Source: Catonia carolina (Eukaryota; Arthropoda; Insecta; Hemiptera; Achilidae). From it: 64,000 nucleotides of DNA. This document shows, piece after piece, positions 46,501 through 56,492 of this stretch (positions are counted from its first letter, which is position 1; the number at the start of each line of letters is the position of its first letter). The translations under genes and the position numbers were made by a program. Below the pieces are notes generated by a model. It searched no databases. It had not been told where the DNA came from and saw nothing but the letters and a program-made list of their open reading frames with translations. The DNA lies in assembly GCA_035578175.1 (NCBI GenBank), contig JAQMRL010000002.1, positions 133,302,171 through 133,366,170 of the forward strand, written 5' to 3'.

Positions 46501-49500
46501 TTTGAGTAAATAATTTTAATTACATATGTACAAAAATGTTATTTTAGTTGACTGATTTAGCACAGTTAATTGGTAATGATCTGAAGAGGAGATTATCAGA
46601 TTAACAGGAATTTAGGGTTTTATAGCATACTTTTTATTTTGTTTTTAGCCAGTTGCTTATTTAACATTTGATTGTCTCCCTAAAGTCACTTGTAGCATTC
46701 AGCTAAAGTCTAACTCTTTCATATTTATTTTCTAGACTTTCATTATAGGACAAAATACTGTTTAAGTTACCGCACAGAAAGGCATTTTATACTTTCTGCC
46801 AACTTTTCTCTTGCACACTGTCATTGGATTGTTGTCCTGTTCTACCACTGCACATGTGGAACTTATTGACTTCTTTTCAGGCGGCTATAATCCCCATGGC
46901 ACAGAGCCCTTATCAGCATCATGGTATTTGTAGTGCACTGTCAGTCCCCTTAGACAGTACTCCACCTTACCGTAAGTTCTGTTGCTGACTGCCCACGACT
47001 GCTTGTTCAGATTATGCTTCATTTGCGGCAAGGTATTAATTGCCTTTCCCTATCTGGAACCTGGGGATGCACTCTGTCACCTCAGCTAAGGCTCCCAAAC
47101 CTTACGGCAGGATGTAAAATGAAGCTGAGACATGACTAGAGGAAAGAAAGTAGAAAATAGAATCCATGCTGCAGAGATGAAGTTCAAGAAGCGTATACTG
47201 AGGAAGACAAGAAGGGATAGAATAAGAGATGGTGTAATTAGGGAATAACTGGAAATGGACTGCTTGTTAAGGAGCTTTGGTCAAACAAAGTTTAGATGGT
47301 TTGGCCATGTCCGTAGGATAGAGGAGAGAATACTTCTGAAAAGGATGCTGTACTTGAAGATGGAGGGGAAAAGACCAAGAGTGAAGTGGATGGGGTTTAG
47401 TTATGGATGAATTGGGTGGGTAAAAGATGTGATGCCAAAAAAGCAATGGAAGAGAGACAGTGATCAGTGACAGAGACAGATCAGTGATAAATGGAGGAGT
47501 ATGAGTGTAAAGGAGTTGTGTTGAGCCCGACACGAGGAAACTTGGAAGATGGATAAAGAAAATTATGATGAGGATGAGAAAGGTACTTTTTAAATAATAG
47601 TAAAACTATTATTAGTTACTTTAAAACATTGAAGACATTAAGTTACTTTAAAACATTGAAGGCCACATCCTTTAGACCAGTAGTTCTCAACTATTTTTTG
47701 GTCACGGCATACTGTACTATGTAGAGAGTTCCTGCGGCACACTAACGTACAAGTTAGAAAGAAAGAGCACCCTGTAAAAGCAATGGAAGCATTTAATACC
47801 CTGTTACATTTTTCAACCACCTACTTGTGTGAGCTGGGCTTTTCAACACAAACAAACATAAAAAACAAGAAGTGTGAGAGACTTTTCCAGTTGAACAGGA
47901 AATGCGTGAGTGTTTGTCTTTATTTCCGCCACTAATTGATATGTAAGAAGTGACTAGCTTAAGTTTCTCATGAACAACTCTAACTAATCTTTTGTTGTAA
48001 GGCATAAGCCAATAAATTTAAGTTCTTGAATATTATTCGTTTGTTCTTTTTTAAAAATATATATTGTGTGAAATTATTTTAATTTTCTTTATCACAAATA
48101 TCCCAGTCTTAGAAGTTTCTTGGCACACCCGTTGAGACCAACTGCTTTAGACAATGAGGTTCTATTGACAGGAGATTGTTTTAGCACAAGTTAATTCGTG
48201 AATAACTTTTGAACCTTTGTTCCAATCTTATATTTGTTGTAGATTTCTTCCTAATTTTATGTACTTCAGCTAATGGATCTAGTAAGAATGTTGAATTGTT
48301 AAAACATCCCAGGCCTCATGAATCAGCTGTATGTATTTTTCTGCTATCTATGTATAATTGTAAAGTTTTTGTATGTTCTGTTCTATTGCTATATTTTGCA
48401 CTTTGGCACCTTAATAGAAGAAGAAACTTATTGGGAATTTTTTACAACTTTTTGAAATAGTTGCAGTTCAGACAACAGCTCATGGTGAACAGCTGACCAA
48501 TTTTAGTGATGCTGAAGATGGTATAGTTGATTCAGAGTTAGCTGATTTAAGAGATTGTGCTCTTGAGCAGGAATTAAGTCTTTCTGACAGGTGAGTGTAA
48601 TTGGAACTATCATGTAAACCTGAAATTAACTATCAATCTAATATTTCATTTAGTTAACCAATAATTTTAAGTTTAGATTGATGATAATTTTTATATTGTG
48701 TTTGAATGTATTTGAAGGTGGGTAAGTTCAGTAGAATGAAGTACCTACAGGAAACTTTGGTGTTTTCTTATTAAATCAAAATACCTCAAGTATTGTTTAT
48801 TATGTTGTATATAATTACAGTAGAACCTCATTAACTCAGATGTTTTTCACCTGGACCAGTTTTAGAAAAAGAAAATTTGCTTAGCGCGTAGTGAATGAAG
48901 AATTGTTTTATAAATCATTATTCTCAGTAGGTACATTTCTCGAATTCTTGTTTCAGTAGGTGAGTATGTTGCACTTACCTCGTCTGCTGCCGCTATGCAG
49001 CAAACTGGTGACTCAATGCTCTACTTCCCCTCCCTTTTGAAACATCCCTCTGAAAAGAAACTTTGTTAGTCATGGAAAAGTTGTGGCCTAGTGTGTGTGA
49101 CTTGCCATAAAACAATAAAATTGAAGAAGAAGAATCAAGTGAGGAAGATTTTATAGCAATTAAAAAAAAATATTGATGGCTGATGAAATGTTGATGAAGA
49201 AGACATTAACAATTGGTTGCGAATTGACAATGACGGAGCTTAAAAAGCGATCACAGAAGAAGAAATTGTTGTATCATGCAGTGTTAGAGAAAATGAAAAT
49301 TAAGAGGATTCAGAAGGTGTTTATGAACCAGGTGCGGTTATGACCTCACAGAAGTAGTAACAAACATGGGTAAATATTGATGGTTTATTTCAAGAGTCAA
49401 GCTGAAATATCGCCAAATGGACTTCTAATGCTAATGCGAATTGCGCTGCTCGTAACTGAAACAAGAGATTAGTGTTTTTACATTATTGTTATTCAACAAA

Positions 49501-52500
49501 TTTTTTACACAGAAGAGTAAATTAACCTACTGACCTACGAAGTGTTTATACTGTTGGTGGCTTTACAGTTGGATTTAATTTTGCATAAAATGACACTATA
49601 TTGTAAATAGACTTAACTTTTTTTCTTTTAACCAATTCTCTTAATTTTTTTTCATTTTTTAAGAATTTAGTAACCATTTAGACCAATGAATTACTTTTAT
49701 TGTCTTTGGAGTAATTTTTTTCTACAAATTTTAAACAATTTTTTTTCTTGTAAATAAAATTTTTTTAAATTGTAACTTAGAAATTTATTATTTTCTATAA
49801 AAACTTATGTTAGGGCCATGTAGAGAATTTTTTTTTCTACAAAACTATTTAAAATTTTTAAAAATTGGTTAATATAAAAAGAAGTTAAGCCATATTTTCT
49901 AATCACCAGTAATTGCTGTTATCACTTATTTACACATCAATATACTGTTGGTAATGAAATTAATATTTTAGCATGCAGAGAATTTATTTAGTAATTAAAA
50001 ATTATTGAATTAATAATATTTTGAATATTATGACTTGATATAAAACACCAAAAAATACGATAAATAACCTAAAATCTCTTAACAAACATGCATTTACAGA
50101 ATGTAAACAAATGCCATTTTTCAACATATGGTATAGGTTATTTTGATCACAAAATTATAACTGAATGCTTGCACGCAGTCTATTGGTAAATATATGAAAA
50201 TAAAGCAAAAATTATGTAGTTTTCGTTAGTGCTGCTACATCAAGAATTTTTTTAAAGCTACGTAGACAGGACTAAATAAAATATGAGGATGTTAAATCGC
50301 CGTCATTGTATACAACGGCACAAATATGGTGGACGGCATTTCACCGCCATTACATGCCAATGGGTTAATGTCAACTGAGGGAACAAATTATCATTCAGTT
50401 GAGGTTGTAATGAAAATGTATTGATTGTTCTGCTTTTAATAAAAATATGTTTTGAAGAAGTATGGATGGGAAAATTAAATTGCCATATTGGTCGAGGAGT
50501 TGTGTATGATTCTCTAATTTTCTTATGGTATATTTTCATAAGAAAAATAGGACGTGTTTTGTAGCAGTAGAATATAATTTAATTCAGTTGGAATAAAATT
50601 AACCAAAGTCATTAGATATCTGAATAGGCGATTTACTTCAAAGATACAGCAAGGTCTTTTAACTGTTTCTAAGTTTGTTCAGATTTAATTTATGGTCAAA
50701 TTATAGGGATTGTTATCTTAAAATGATTTTGATTTCCATTTTTTTTAGGAGAGCAAAGAAAGAGATACGGACTTTAGAGAATGAACTAGGTCGTTGGCAA
50801 GTGTTGGTTGATTCAGTTACTGGTGTAAGCCCTCCTGATTTTGATAATCAAACATTAGCTGTTCTACGTGGAAGATTAGTCAGATATCTTATGCGGTCTA
50901 GAGAGGTAAATCAAATTTTCAATCTCTCATACTTTGTTTATCATGTATTACCTTTAATTCCTACTACATAAGTCAAGTTTCAGCATGCCGTTGATGTATA
51001 TGTATGACAAATAATATACCCTTAAATTTGATTTTTTGATTAGATTCTGGTATACGGTAAAAGGTTAAGCAGTTAGTTAATGAAGTTTTAAAAATGTGGT
51101 AACTAAATGAGGTTTTAAATTAAAAAAATTGTTTTTGAAACTACTGCAGTAGATTCCTGATTATTGGCAACTCTATTGATAGCCATGTGGGTTATCAGTG
51201 GCAGTTGTGGGGAAAACGGTTTTGAAGTAAAATTTTCTATATATAAACAAAATGTTGAACATTTCATCTTAAAGGTGCAATTTTTGTATAAAAATATAAT
51301 AAAACAGGGTAACACTCTACTAAATTATATTGTTGTGTGGTCCAAAGGAAAATATTGTGTTGAAAGTTGTTTCAATAAGGAGTTGCCCTTAGCACTGTAC
51401 AGTACTGGCCTAGGATATAACCAACTACTAATATTTCAGTTGATCTGAATATCTCTGTAGATTGTCATGTTGATAGTTTGTTTGACCAATTACTATGAAG
51501 TCTGAACAATCTGCTATTGTTTGACAAACTAATGTTGCGTAACATTCATTGTTACGTAAAAATAAAATGGTTCAGAAGTAAAAAAAAACTAACTTGATAA
51601 ATTAATAAACAAAAATCTTGTAAATCATGAAGTTTACCATAACATATTCATGTACAATAATGTGTGTAAGGGATTTGATTTCCAATTTATTTGTACATAT
51701 TGCAATATTTATTTATTACATTGTTAAGAAGGGCATAAAAAAGTACATAATAATATACCCTACTAACTGGTATAATAAACTAACTTTTGAAGTTTTGTTT
51801 TAATTTTCTTGTTTGTGTTTATTTAACATTCAGTTAACATACGAGGGCCATCCGGAAAGTAGTACCCGTTTCCGCCGCATGAGGCGCTGACGAGGCGAGC
51901 AGCCGCCGGTCAAGGTCAGATCGCTTCAGTGGCTTGTCTGCCTTCTCTGTTGTAAGTTCCGCGACGCTAGCATTGCCTGTCTTGTTTCTGTGACCGTTCA
52001 TAATGTTTAAAAAAATTGAGAACGCCGCCAGTTGTGAAGTGAGGGCTGGAATAAAATTTCTCAATGCAAGAAACGTTCGACCTTGTGATATTCATCGCCA
52101 ATTAAAGGAAGTGTATGGAGACGATGTGATGGATGAGTCATCTGTTCGGCGCTGGTGTCGTAATTTTAACTTGGGGAGGGGGAACACACACGACGATGAG
52201 CGTTCAGGGAGACCATCTGTCATTACAGATCAACTGCTGAGGTCAGTAGACGAATTCGTGAGGCACGATCGGCGCGTTACAATTGATGACATCTGTGAAC
52301 ATTTCCCTAATGTTTCTCGCACAATTCTTCATGAAATTGTCAAAGACCATCTGCATTATTCAAAAATTTGCGCAAGGTGGGTCCCTCGCATGCTTACAGA
52401 TGAGCACAAAACCAAGCGTATGGCTGCTGCATTAACATTTTTGGAACGTTATTCTGATGAAGCAGACGCGTTCTTGAATCGCATAGTTACTGGTGATGAA

Positions 52501-55500
52501 ACGTGGGTTTGTTATGCTTCACCTGAGAGTAAACGACAGTCAATGGAGTGGCATCATCCTCATTCACCAAAGAAACCAAAAAAATTCAAGACTGTTCTGT
52601 CCACCAGGAAACTTATGGCAACCATTTTCTGGGATCGACGTGGTATACTGCTTATTGATTTTATGGCCCGTGGAGACACTATTAACGCTAATGCGTATTG
52701 TGAAACGTTAAAGAAATTACGGCGGGCAATACAAAATCGACGGAGAGGTCTATTGTCTGATGGCGTCATTCTCCTCCATGACAATGCCAGGCCTCATGCA
52801 GCGGGGATAACACAACAACTTCTGCAGCAATTCAATTGGGAAATTTTCGACCATCCACCGTATAGCCCGGACTTGGCCCCTTCAGATTTTCATCTCTTTA
52901 CAAAACTTAAAGAGTTTTTGGCGGGAAAAAGATTTGACAGCGATGAAGAACTTAAAGAAGGTGTGACTACGTATTTCGATCGGCTGGCGGCGGAGGAATA
53001 TGATGCTGGAATACAAAAACTCGTCACACGTTATGACAAATGCTTAAATTTGCTTGGAGATTATGTGGAGAAGTAGTTTAAGGTATGCTCTTTTCAATAA
53101 AAATGTTTACATTTGTTAATATTTACTTCTGTGTCTTTATTTCACAAACGGGTACTACTTTCCGGATGGCCCTCGTATTTACATGCATAAATGTACGCAT
53201 TATCGGAGATTTTGATTCATGGTGCTCGTAGGCCATAGACCCAATTATTAATGCCTGTAATAAGGAGTCTACTGTATCTACTACCATTAATAATTGTAAT
53301 AAACTTTTTCATGGTTATCTCTGTGACTCAGTGGTTAGTGTGCTATGTTGCAAAGCGGAGGTCCCTGGTTTGATTTCTGGTCTGGATCTGGAAAATTATT
53401 ACAAATTCTAACACACCGTTCCTCAACCCAGTGTATTCAATTATAACCAAAATCTTGATGTGACTTTATTTAAATGGAAAATTTTTCTCTCACATTTAGA
53501 TCACAATTGGTAGATCAACAAAGGATCATGCAGTGGATGTGGATCTAACTCTTGAAGGTCCTGCGTGGAAAGTATCCAGACGTCAAGGAACTATAAGGTT
53601 ACGCAATAATGGTGATTTCTTTTTAGCCAGTGAAGGTAAACGAGCAATCTATGTTGATGGTAGACCTATTTTGGCTGGAAATAAATATCGTCTTAACAAT
53701 AATTCTGTTGTTGAGGTAATTCTACTTACAATTATGGTCCTTATTTACTCATTTAATTTTTATTTTTTTAGTATTTAAATTAAGAATCAAAGAGGCTGCC
53801 TCTGTGGTCTAGTGGTTAGCATGCTACACTGGAAAGCAGAGGTCCCGGGTCCAATTCCCCATTCAGAGTCTGGAAAATTATTACAAGTTCAAACCCACCA
53901 TTCATTTACCCAAAGTAACCACTAATAACCAAGATGATGATGCATATCTGCTTAGTACAGTAGATTCTGCTTATTGTGATTGCATTGGTAATCCCGGCGA
54001 TCACAATATATGAAAATATTGATCTCAAGGAAAAAATTATCGTTTATAATTTACAATACATAGGTTCTTACCTGCAAGTGTGGATGAGTAGGAACAATTT
54101 ACAAGAAATTGATGGTAAGAGATTTAATAACATTTGTCTTAAATTGGTCTCGAAAACATTTCCTCTGTTACTTTCTTTTTATTAAGTGTAATTTTGATTG
54201 GTCTTACAGGGAAATAGTCTGTCTCATTTTTGTGTGTTACATTTATGAGGCCTAGTATGCCCTGGGACTCTGAATTGACTCATATCGCTGTTCAAAATCC
54301 ATGCTGTGTAGATTCATTGTTTGGACTCAGCCAGGCACTATTTCATGACAAAAAACATGCCAAGATTCATGTTGCTGTTCAGCCTTTATGATAAATTAGT
54401 GTGTTGCTGTTACGTAGATATGAAACGACTTGTGCAAGATGAATCAAAAGACTGATGACAAAAAAAATTGTGGAAAAGTTGCTCTCATGAATTTCCTTGG
54501 CTCTTATTTTGTGTAATTAATAATAGCAATAAGCGAAAAAATGATAATTGAGACCGTGGCTTCACAAATTATTTCACGGTGAAATTAATCTTTTGAATAC
54601 TTTACTAATGAAAAATGGCATGGGATTTTACGGTTGATCTCATTACGCAATTGCAAAAATCAAATCACCGAAATGAACCAAAGAGCAACTGTGTAGCAGT
54701 GAGAGTTGTTATCTCGTTCAGATTCACATCTACATTGTCAAATGTTGCGCAACAATAAGTTTGGTAAATTCCATTTTTATTTATTTTTGTTAATTTAATA
54801 CTACACACTTTTTTAAATTTAATAGAATACATTATTTAGTATAACACATTAATTAATGCTGTATCATAGGCAACCAACAGAAGCAAGGCTTGGGCTCTTG
54901 CTGCCGAGTTCATTCAGCCATTACGCATCATAACCATTATTTTGTACCAATAATAATACATATAACCAAATCAACGAAAAGGCAAAGGATGAAAAGAAAC
55001 CAAGAAATAGAGGTTGACTTAAATGAAATTTTTTATTTTCAAGAAGATCGTTCCAGAAAATTTAAATGAAAATATACTTTTTCTGGTACCCATTTTTTAA
55101 TAATTTGAAGAGCAAGATTACTTTGTGGAATTGGATTTGTTGGAGATTTGATCAGGGACTTGGTAAAATATATTAATCAGTTTATAAGCAGCGTATTCAT
55201 ATTGTCTAGTAGTTAATGTTAAAGTTATTTTTAGGTGTTTTATAACTGCTGAATGAAGCATCGCGAAGTTGGTGTTCATTTTTACGGGTTTTGAAATCAT
55301 GTATGTTAATTGTATATATAAATTAATAATCTTTTGATTATTATTATGATATATTATATTATATATTATTATTGATGATATTATATATTAATAATCTTTT
55401 GATTATTAATTTATAGAAATATAATTTTTCGGATGGGATTCCCAAGACAAAAATATGCTAACTCCAACACTCCAGATTCAGATTGTGAAAGTGAGTTGGG

Positions 55501-55713
55501 GCAGCCTGGGCGCAGGCGAGATGCATGCAGAATTTACCCCGGATTCAAAGAGTTCCTGTGTGTACTAGTCTTAAGTGTATTGTTTATTACAATTGTAATT
55601 GTTTTCAATTTTTTCAATTACAGATTGCTGGTCTTAGGTTTATCTTCCTTGTGAATCAAGAATTGATTAGTGTTATTAGACAAGAAGCTGCCAAATTAAA
55701 TTTGCAGTCGTAA
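40401..55713 (+). CDS. MCRS1: Microspherule protein 1 (MCRS1), 9 coding exons, 487 aa
   Basis: MCRS1 (Rcd5 in Drosophila) is a nuclear subunit of chromatin complexes (NSL, INO80) and is also linked to centrosome and spindle function. Coding exons: 40401-40570, 41486-41619, 42604-42818, 43817-44035, 45487-45625, 48467-48590, 50749-50905, 53500-53715, 55624-55713. They sum to 1464 nt with every splice phase consistent. Visible: a basic nuclear-targeting stretch with IKRRKFDDELVESSL near residues 61-76; the MCRS_N domain at about 155-335 (DLGRWKPTDDLALI, VKFSCRFTLQEIQQRWYALL); a coiled-coil-like segment (RAKKEIRTLENELGRWQVL); and a C-terminal FHA domain (GRSTKD, EGPAWKVSRRQG, NNGDFF), in which the usual SxxH histidine is Gln. 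Human MCRS1 is 462 aa and collinear. Introns hold several transposons, including an intact mariner. The gene appears functional. Confidence 0.96.
41220..41280 (+). mobile_element. Tigger-like element end in MCRS1 intron 1
   Basis: CAGTAGTCTTCTGTTAATGT followed by a GGGGCC-containing stretch resembles a Tigger terminus. No opposite end was found. Confidence 0.3.
41486..41619 (+). CDS. MCRS1: MCRS1 coding exon 2
   Basis: Encodes the conserved SSSRSIKRRKFDDELVESSL motif. The acceptor is a tandem CAGCAG (NAGNAG), so the exon could also start at 41489 with one Ser fewer. Donor TCAA|GTGAGT. Confidence 0.92.
41660..42285 (-). mobile_element. LINE reverse transcriptase relic in MCRS1 intron 2
   Basis: The minus strand encodes, in order, YKLQNINAEFGMRISVQKSK with IMAF (RT motif region, 42071-42280) and, further on, IQAAEMKFLRGILGCTQLNR (41659-41868). 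The spacing matches jockey/RTE-like elements. Frameshifts and stops intervene. Confidence 0.75.
42604..42818 (+). CDS. MCRS1: MCRS1 coding exon 3
   Basis: Encodes a Ser/Pro-rich linker, a Lys/Arg-rich stretch and the start of the MCRS_N domain (KDLGRWKPTDDLALITAVQQ). The donor CAG|GTTGTT is weak by consensus, but phase and homology fix it. Confidence 0.93.
43008..43632 (-). mobile_element. IS630/Tc1-type element relic in MCRS1 intron 3
   Basis: The ends CAGGGTGGTACATATGTCGG (left) and CTGGGTGGCCCATATATTGG (right, reverse complement) match at 15 of 20 positions. TA sits at 43006-43007 and 43633-43634. The minus strand begins MFTTEQQVYMLQLWWKHHKN (helix-turn-helix start) and ends CIKCIEYHGGHFEHLL with a stop, both typical of an arthropod IS630-like transposase. 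The catalytic middle is deleted. Confidence 0.75.
43817..44035 (+). CDS. MCRS1: MCRS1 coding exon 4
   Basis: 73 codons in phase 0, from TNDLKWVHRGVKFSCRFTLQ through RWYALLYDPAISRLAIAAMR to ELLASIKS: the heart of the MCRS_N domain and the best-conserved part with the human protein. Confidence 0.95.
44724..45026. repeat. Tandem duplication, 151-bp unit, two copies
   Basis: The block beginning TATGGTTGTCATGGTACATT repeats at 44724 and 44875, with only a few differences over about 150 bp, in MCRS1 intron 4. This indicates a recent local duplication. Confidence 0.85.
45487..45625 (+). CDS. MCRS1: MCRS1 coding exon 5
   Basis: Encodes NSQPTLETFQELLHQNPHIF and TAKSLMTHWHLMKQYHLLPD in the second half of the MCRS_N domain. 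Ends in phase 1 at CAG|GTAAGC. Confidence 0.95.
46150..46490 (+). mobile_element. Possible LINE 3' end with GAA tail
   Basis: A GC-richer block ends in CCATTAAAAGAAGAAAGAAGAAG, like the GAA tails of the LINEs at 39293 and 63828. No clear coding block is left. Confidence 0.35.
46500..47110. other. Intron 5 sequence of unknown origin
   Basis: A GC-richer segment at about 46780-47110, possibly the upstream part of the LINE relic that follows. No protein motif recognised. Confidence 0.35.
47130..47570 (+). mobile_element. LINE reverse transcriptase relic in MCRS1 intron 5
   Basis: The translation has NRIHAAEMKFKKRILRKTRR with DRIRDGVIRE, then QTKFRWFGHVRRIEERILLK, the standard post-RT blocks (AEMKFLRR, R-D-R-I-R, WFGHVRR) of jockey/RTE-like elements, with stops between them. 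Confidence 0.8.
47678..48144 (+). mobile_element. Non-autonomous hAT (Buster/ZBED-like) element with 8-bp target duplication
   Basis: CTTTAGAC duplicates at 47670-47677 and 48145-48152. The ends CAGTAGTTCTCAACT and, reversed, CAGTTGGTCTCAACG are hAT-type. At about 47809-47936 the frame FSTTYLCELGFSTQTNIKNK matches the C-terminal block of hAT dimerisation-domain transposases. The rest is deleted; 467 bp. Confidence 0.85.
48467..48590 (+). CDS. MCRS1: MCRS1 coding exon 6
   Basis: Encodes VQTTAHGEQLTNFSDAEDGI and the acidic segment DSELADLRDCALEQELSLSD. Acceptor GTTGCAG|TTC; donor ACAG|GTGAGT; phase 1 in, phase 2 out. Confidence 0.94.
48818..49460 (+). mobile_element. Tigger-like relic in MCRS1 intron 6
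   Basis: The left end CAGTAGAACCTCATTAACTC follows TA. At about 49195-49350 the frame INNWLRIDNDG, with the frameshifted ITEEEIVVS, is the acidic C-terminal domain of Tigger/jerky-like transposases. The right end is not identified. Confidence 0.65.
49470..50640. other. Intron 6, no feature seen
   Basis: Very AT-rich with T-runs. No recognised repeat or coding block. Confidence 0.4.
50749..50905 (+). CDS. MCRS1: MCRS1 coding exon 7
   Basis: Encodes the helical RAKKEIRTLENELGRWQVLV and the conserved PPDFDNQTLAVLRGRLVRYL leading to the FHA domain. Acceptor T-tract then AG|GAG; donor GAG|GTAAAT. Confidence 0.96.
51842..53175 (+). mobile_element. Intact mariner transposon (1334 bp)
   Basis: Perfect 30-bp terminal inverted repeats at 51842-51871 and 53146-53175, beginning CGAGGGCCATCCGGAAAGTA, flanked by TA at 51840-51841 and 53176-53177. 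It carries an uninterrupted 357-codon transposase. Identical ends and an open frame indicate a recent insertion. It lies in MCRS1 intron 7, same orientation as the gene. Confidence 0.95.
52003..53076 (+). CDS. Mariner transposase, DD34D, 357 aa
   Basis: Cut-and-paste transposase acting on the flanking inverted repeats. The N-terminal ~115 residues hold the paired helix-turn-helix DNA-binding region (IKFLNARNVRPCDIHRQLKE, SVRRWCRNFNLG). The catalytic triad is visible: Asp in VTGDETWVCY, Asp in LLHDNARPHAA and Asp in YSPDLAPSDFHLF, with exactly 34 residues between the second and third. The WVPRML linker motif (WVPHxL in the family) is present as W-V-P-R-M-L. The length equals the usual ~345-360 aa. 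The start is the first ATG after the left inverted repeat; it gives a normal N-terminus. No frameshift or missing key residue is seen, so it may encode an active enzyme. Base composition is GC-richer than the host intron, consistent with recent arrival. Confidence 0.97.
   Translation: MFKKIENAASCEVRAGIKFLNARNVRPCDIHRQLKEVYGDDVMDESSVRRWCRNFNLGRGNTHDDERSGRPSVITDQLLRSVDEFVRHDRRVTIDDICEHFPNVSRTILHEIVKDHLHYSKICARWVPRMLTDEHKTKRMAAALTFLERYSDEADAFLNRIVTGDETWVCYASPESKRQSMEWHHPHSPKKPKKFKTVLSTRKLMATIFWDRRGILLIDFMARGDTINANAYCETLKKLRRAIQNRRRGLLSDGVILLHDNARPHAAGITQQLLQQFNWEIFDHPPYSPDLAPSDFHLFTKLKEFLAGKRFDSDEELKEGVTTYFDRLAAEEYDAGIQKLVTRYDKCLNLLGDYVEK
53312..53465 (+). repeat. SINE-B copy upstream of MCRS1 exon 8
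   Basis: tRNA-like head GACTCAGTGGTTAGTGTGCT (box A), box-B-like GGTTTGATTTCTG, tail CTGGAAAATTATTACAAATT. It ends about 35 bp before exon 8, close to the branch-point region. Confidence 0.75.
53500..53715 (+). CDS. MCRS1: MCRS1 coding exon 8
   Basis: 72 codons, phase 0, encoding most of the FHA domain: ITIGRSTKDHAVDVDLTLEG, then KVSRRQGTIRLRNNGDFFLA and YVDGRPILAGNKYRLNNNSV. Acceptor CATTTAG|ATC; donor GAG|GTAATT. Confidence 0.96.
53788..53945 (+). repeat. SINE-B reference copy downstream of MCRS1 exon 8
   Basis: Head CTGTGGTCTAGTGGTTAGCA (box A) and GGGTCCAATTCCCC (box B), body with CTGGAAAATTATTACAAGTT, end near AACCAAGATGATGATGCA. Same orientation as the copy on the other side of exon 8. 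Confidence 0.8.
53949..54010 (+). mobile_element. Tigger-like element end
   Basis: CAGTAGATTCTGCTTATTGT followed by a GCGATCACAATA segment resembles a Tigger terminus; partner end not found. Confidence 0.3.
55624..55713 (+). CDS. MCRS1: MCRS1 coding exon 9 (terminal)
   Basis: Encodes IAGLRFIFLVNQELISVIRQ and EAAKLNLQS, the last strand and helix of the FHA domain region, then TAA at 55711-55713. Acceptor TTTTTCAATTACAG. Confidence 0.95.
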   Translation: MAGLRFIFLVNQELISVIRQEAAKLNLQS

Positions 55714-56155
55714 TAGTGATGAAGATAACAATGATAATTTAGTTGTTTTTTTAATCGAATGAGACTGTTTATTAATTACCTCTTAGTAATAAGTAAATCG
55801 AACCAATTGATTAGATCCAATAATGTAGTAACTGTAGAGTTTTATGTGAGTTTTATGTACTCTCAATAATTGTTAATGTAAGTAGGTATTGTGTGTAGTA
55901 CGTGTGTTAAATACAAACATATTTTATTTTTTATAATTAGTATTGTTTGTAAAACTCTTTTAGTCAGAGAAAGCCGTTATTCAACACATTCATTCCTGAT
56001 GTACATTTTTGTGTAACTCATTAATGAACATTATGGGTTATTTTCATTATAATGTGCAAGGTGTTTAATTGTTCTGATAAATCGTACCTGATTTGGCAAG
56101 GTTTTTACTTTTTTTTTGATTTTGTATCAGATTATTTTGCTTATATGGATGACCC
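55714..56155. other. MCRS1 3' UTR and downstream region
   Basis: AT-rich. I do not see a canonical AATAAA in the first few hundred bases, so the transcript end is not placed. Confidence 0.4.
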
Positions 56156-56158
56156 TTA

Positions 56159-56489
56159 GGTCGGTTTTTCACTTACCAATTCGATATCGATATATTGTCG
56201 CCGATATCAATAATCTGAGAAACACGGCACCTGGAATGCATTGAAGTACATACAACTGGTTTTAAATTTGCCGATATTGGTCCGACATGTCGATTTTGTC
56301 ACATTAGACCTGACATATCGGTGGTACAGTCAGCTCTTGTATTGGACCGACAAAACAGACAAGTTTTGTTTTTATAAATACTGTTATCAGGGCCGATAAT
56401 TCGTATGAAAAGTATTCAATGATTGTCAGTATCGTGTCGGCCATAACTCTGGAATCGGCAACGATTTATCGGTAAGTGGAAAACCGGCC
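56159..56489. mobile_element. PIF/Harbinger-type MITE with TTA duplication
   Basis: The ends GGTCGGTTTTTCACTTACC and, reversed, GGCCGGTTTTCCACTTACC match at 17 of 19 positions. TTA duplicates at 56156-56158 and 56490-56492, the Harbinger pattern. 331 bp, rich in CGATAT-type internal repeats, non-coding. Confidence 0.8.
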
Positions 56490-56492
56490 TTA

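Larger units (their letters stand above)
51146..53274. mobile_element. Tigger-like relic split by the mariner in MCRS1 intron 7
   Basis: The left end CAGTAGATTCCTGATTA (51146-51162) matches the reverse complement of 53258-53274 (CAGTAGACTCCTTATTA) at 15 of 17 positions; TA follows the right end. Without the mariner the element would be about 0.8 kb and non-coding. The pairing rests on the ends alone. Confidence 0.45.

Noticed and set aside
51164..51448. 94-aa plus-strand open frame in MCRS1 intron 7
   Set aside because: Starts inside a Tigger-like end and has no domain or splice signals.
55433..55560. GC-rich open frame just before MCRS1 exon 9
   Set aside because: No acceptor in the right phase and no similarity to the MCRS1 FHA domain; the exon 8 to exon 9 junction is already continuous.
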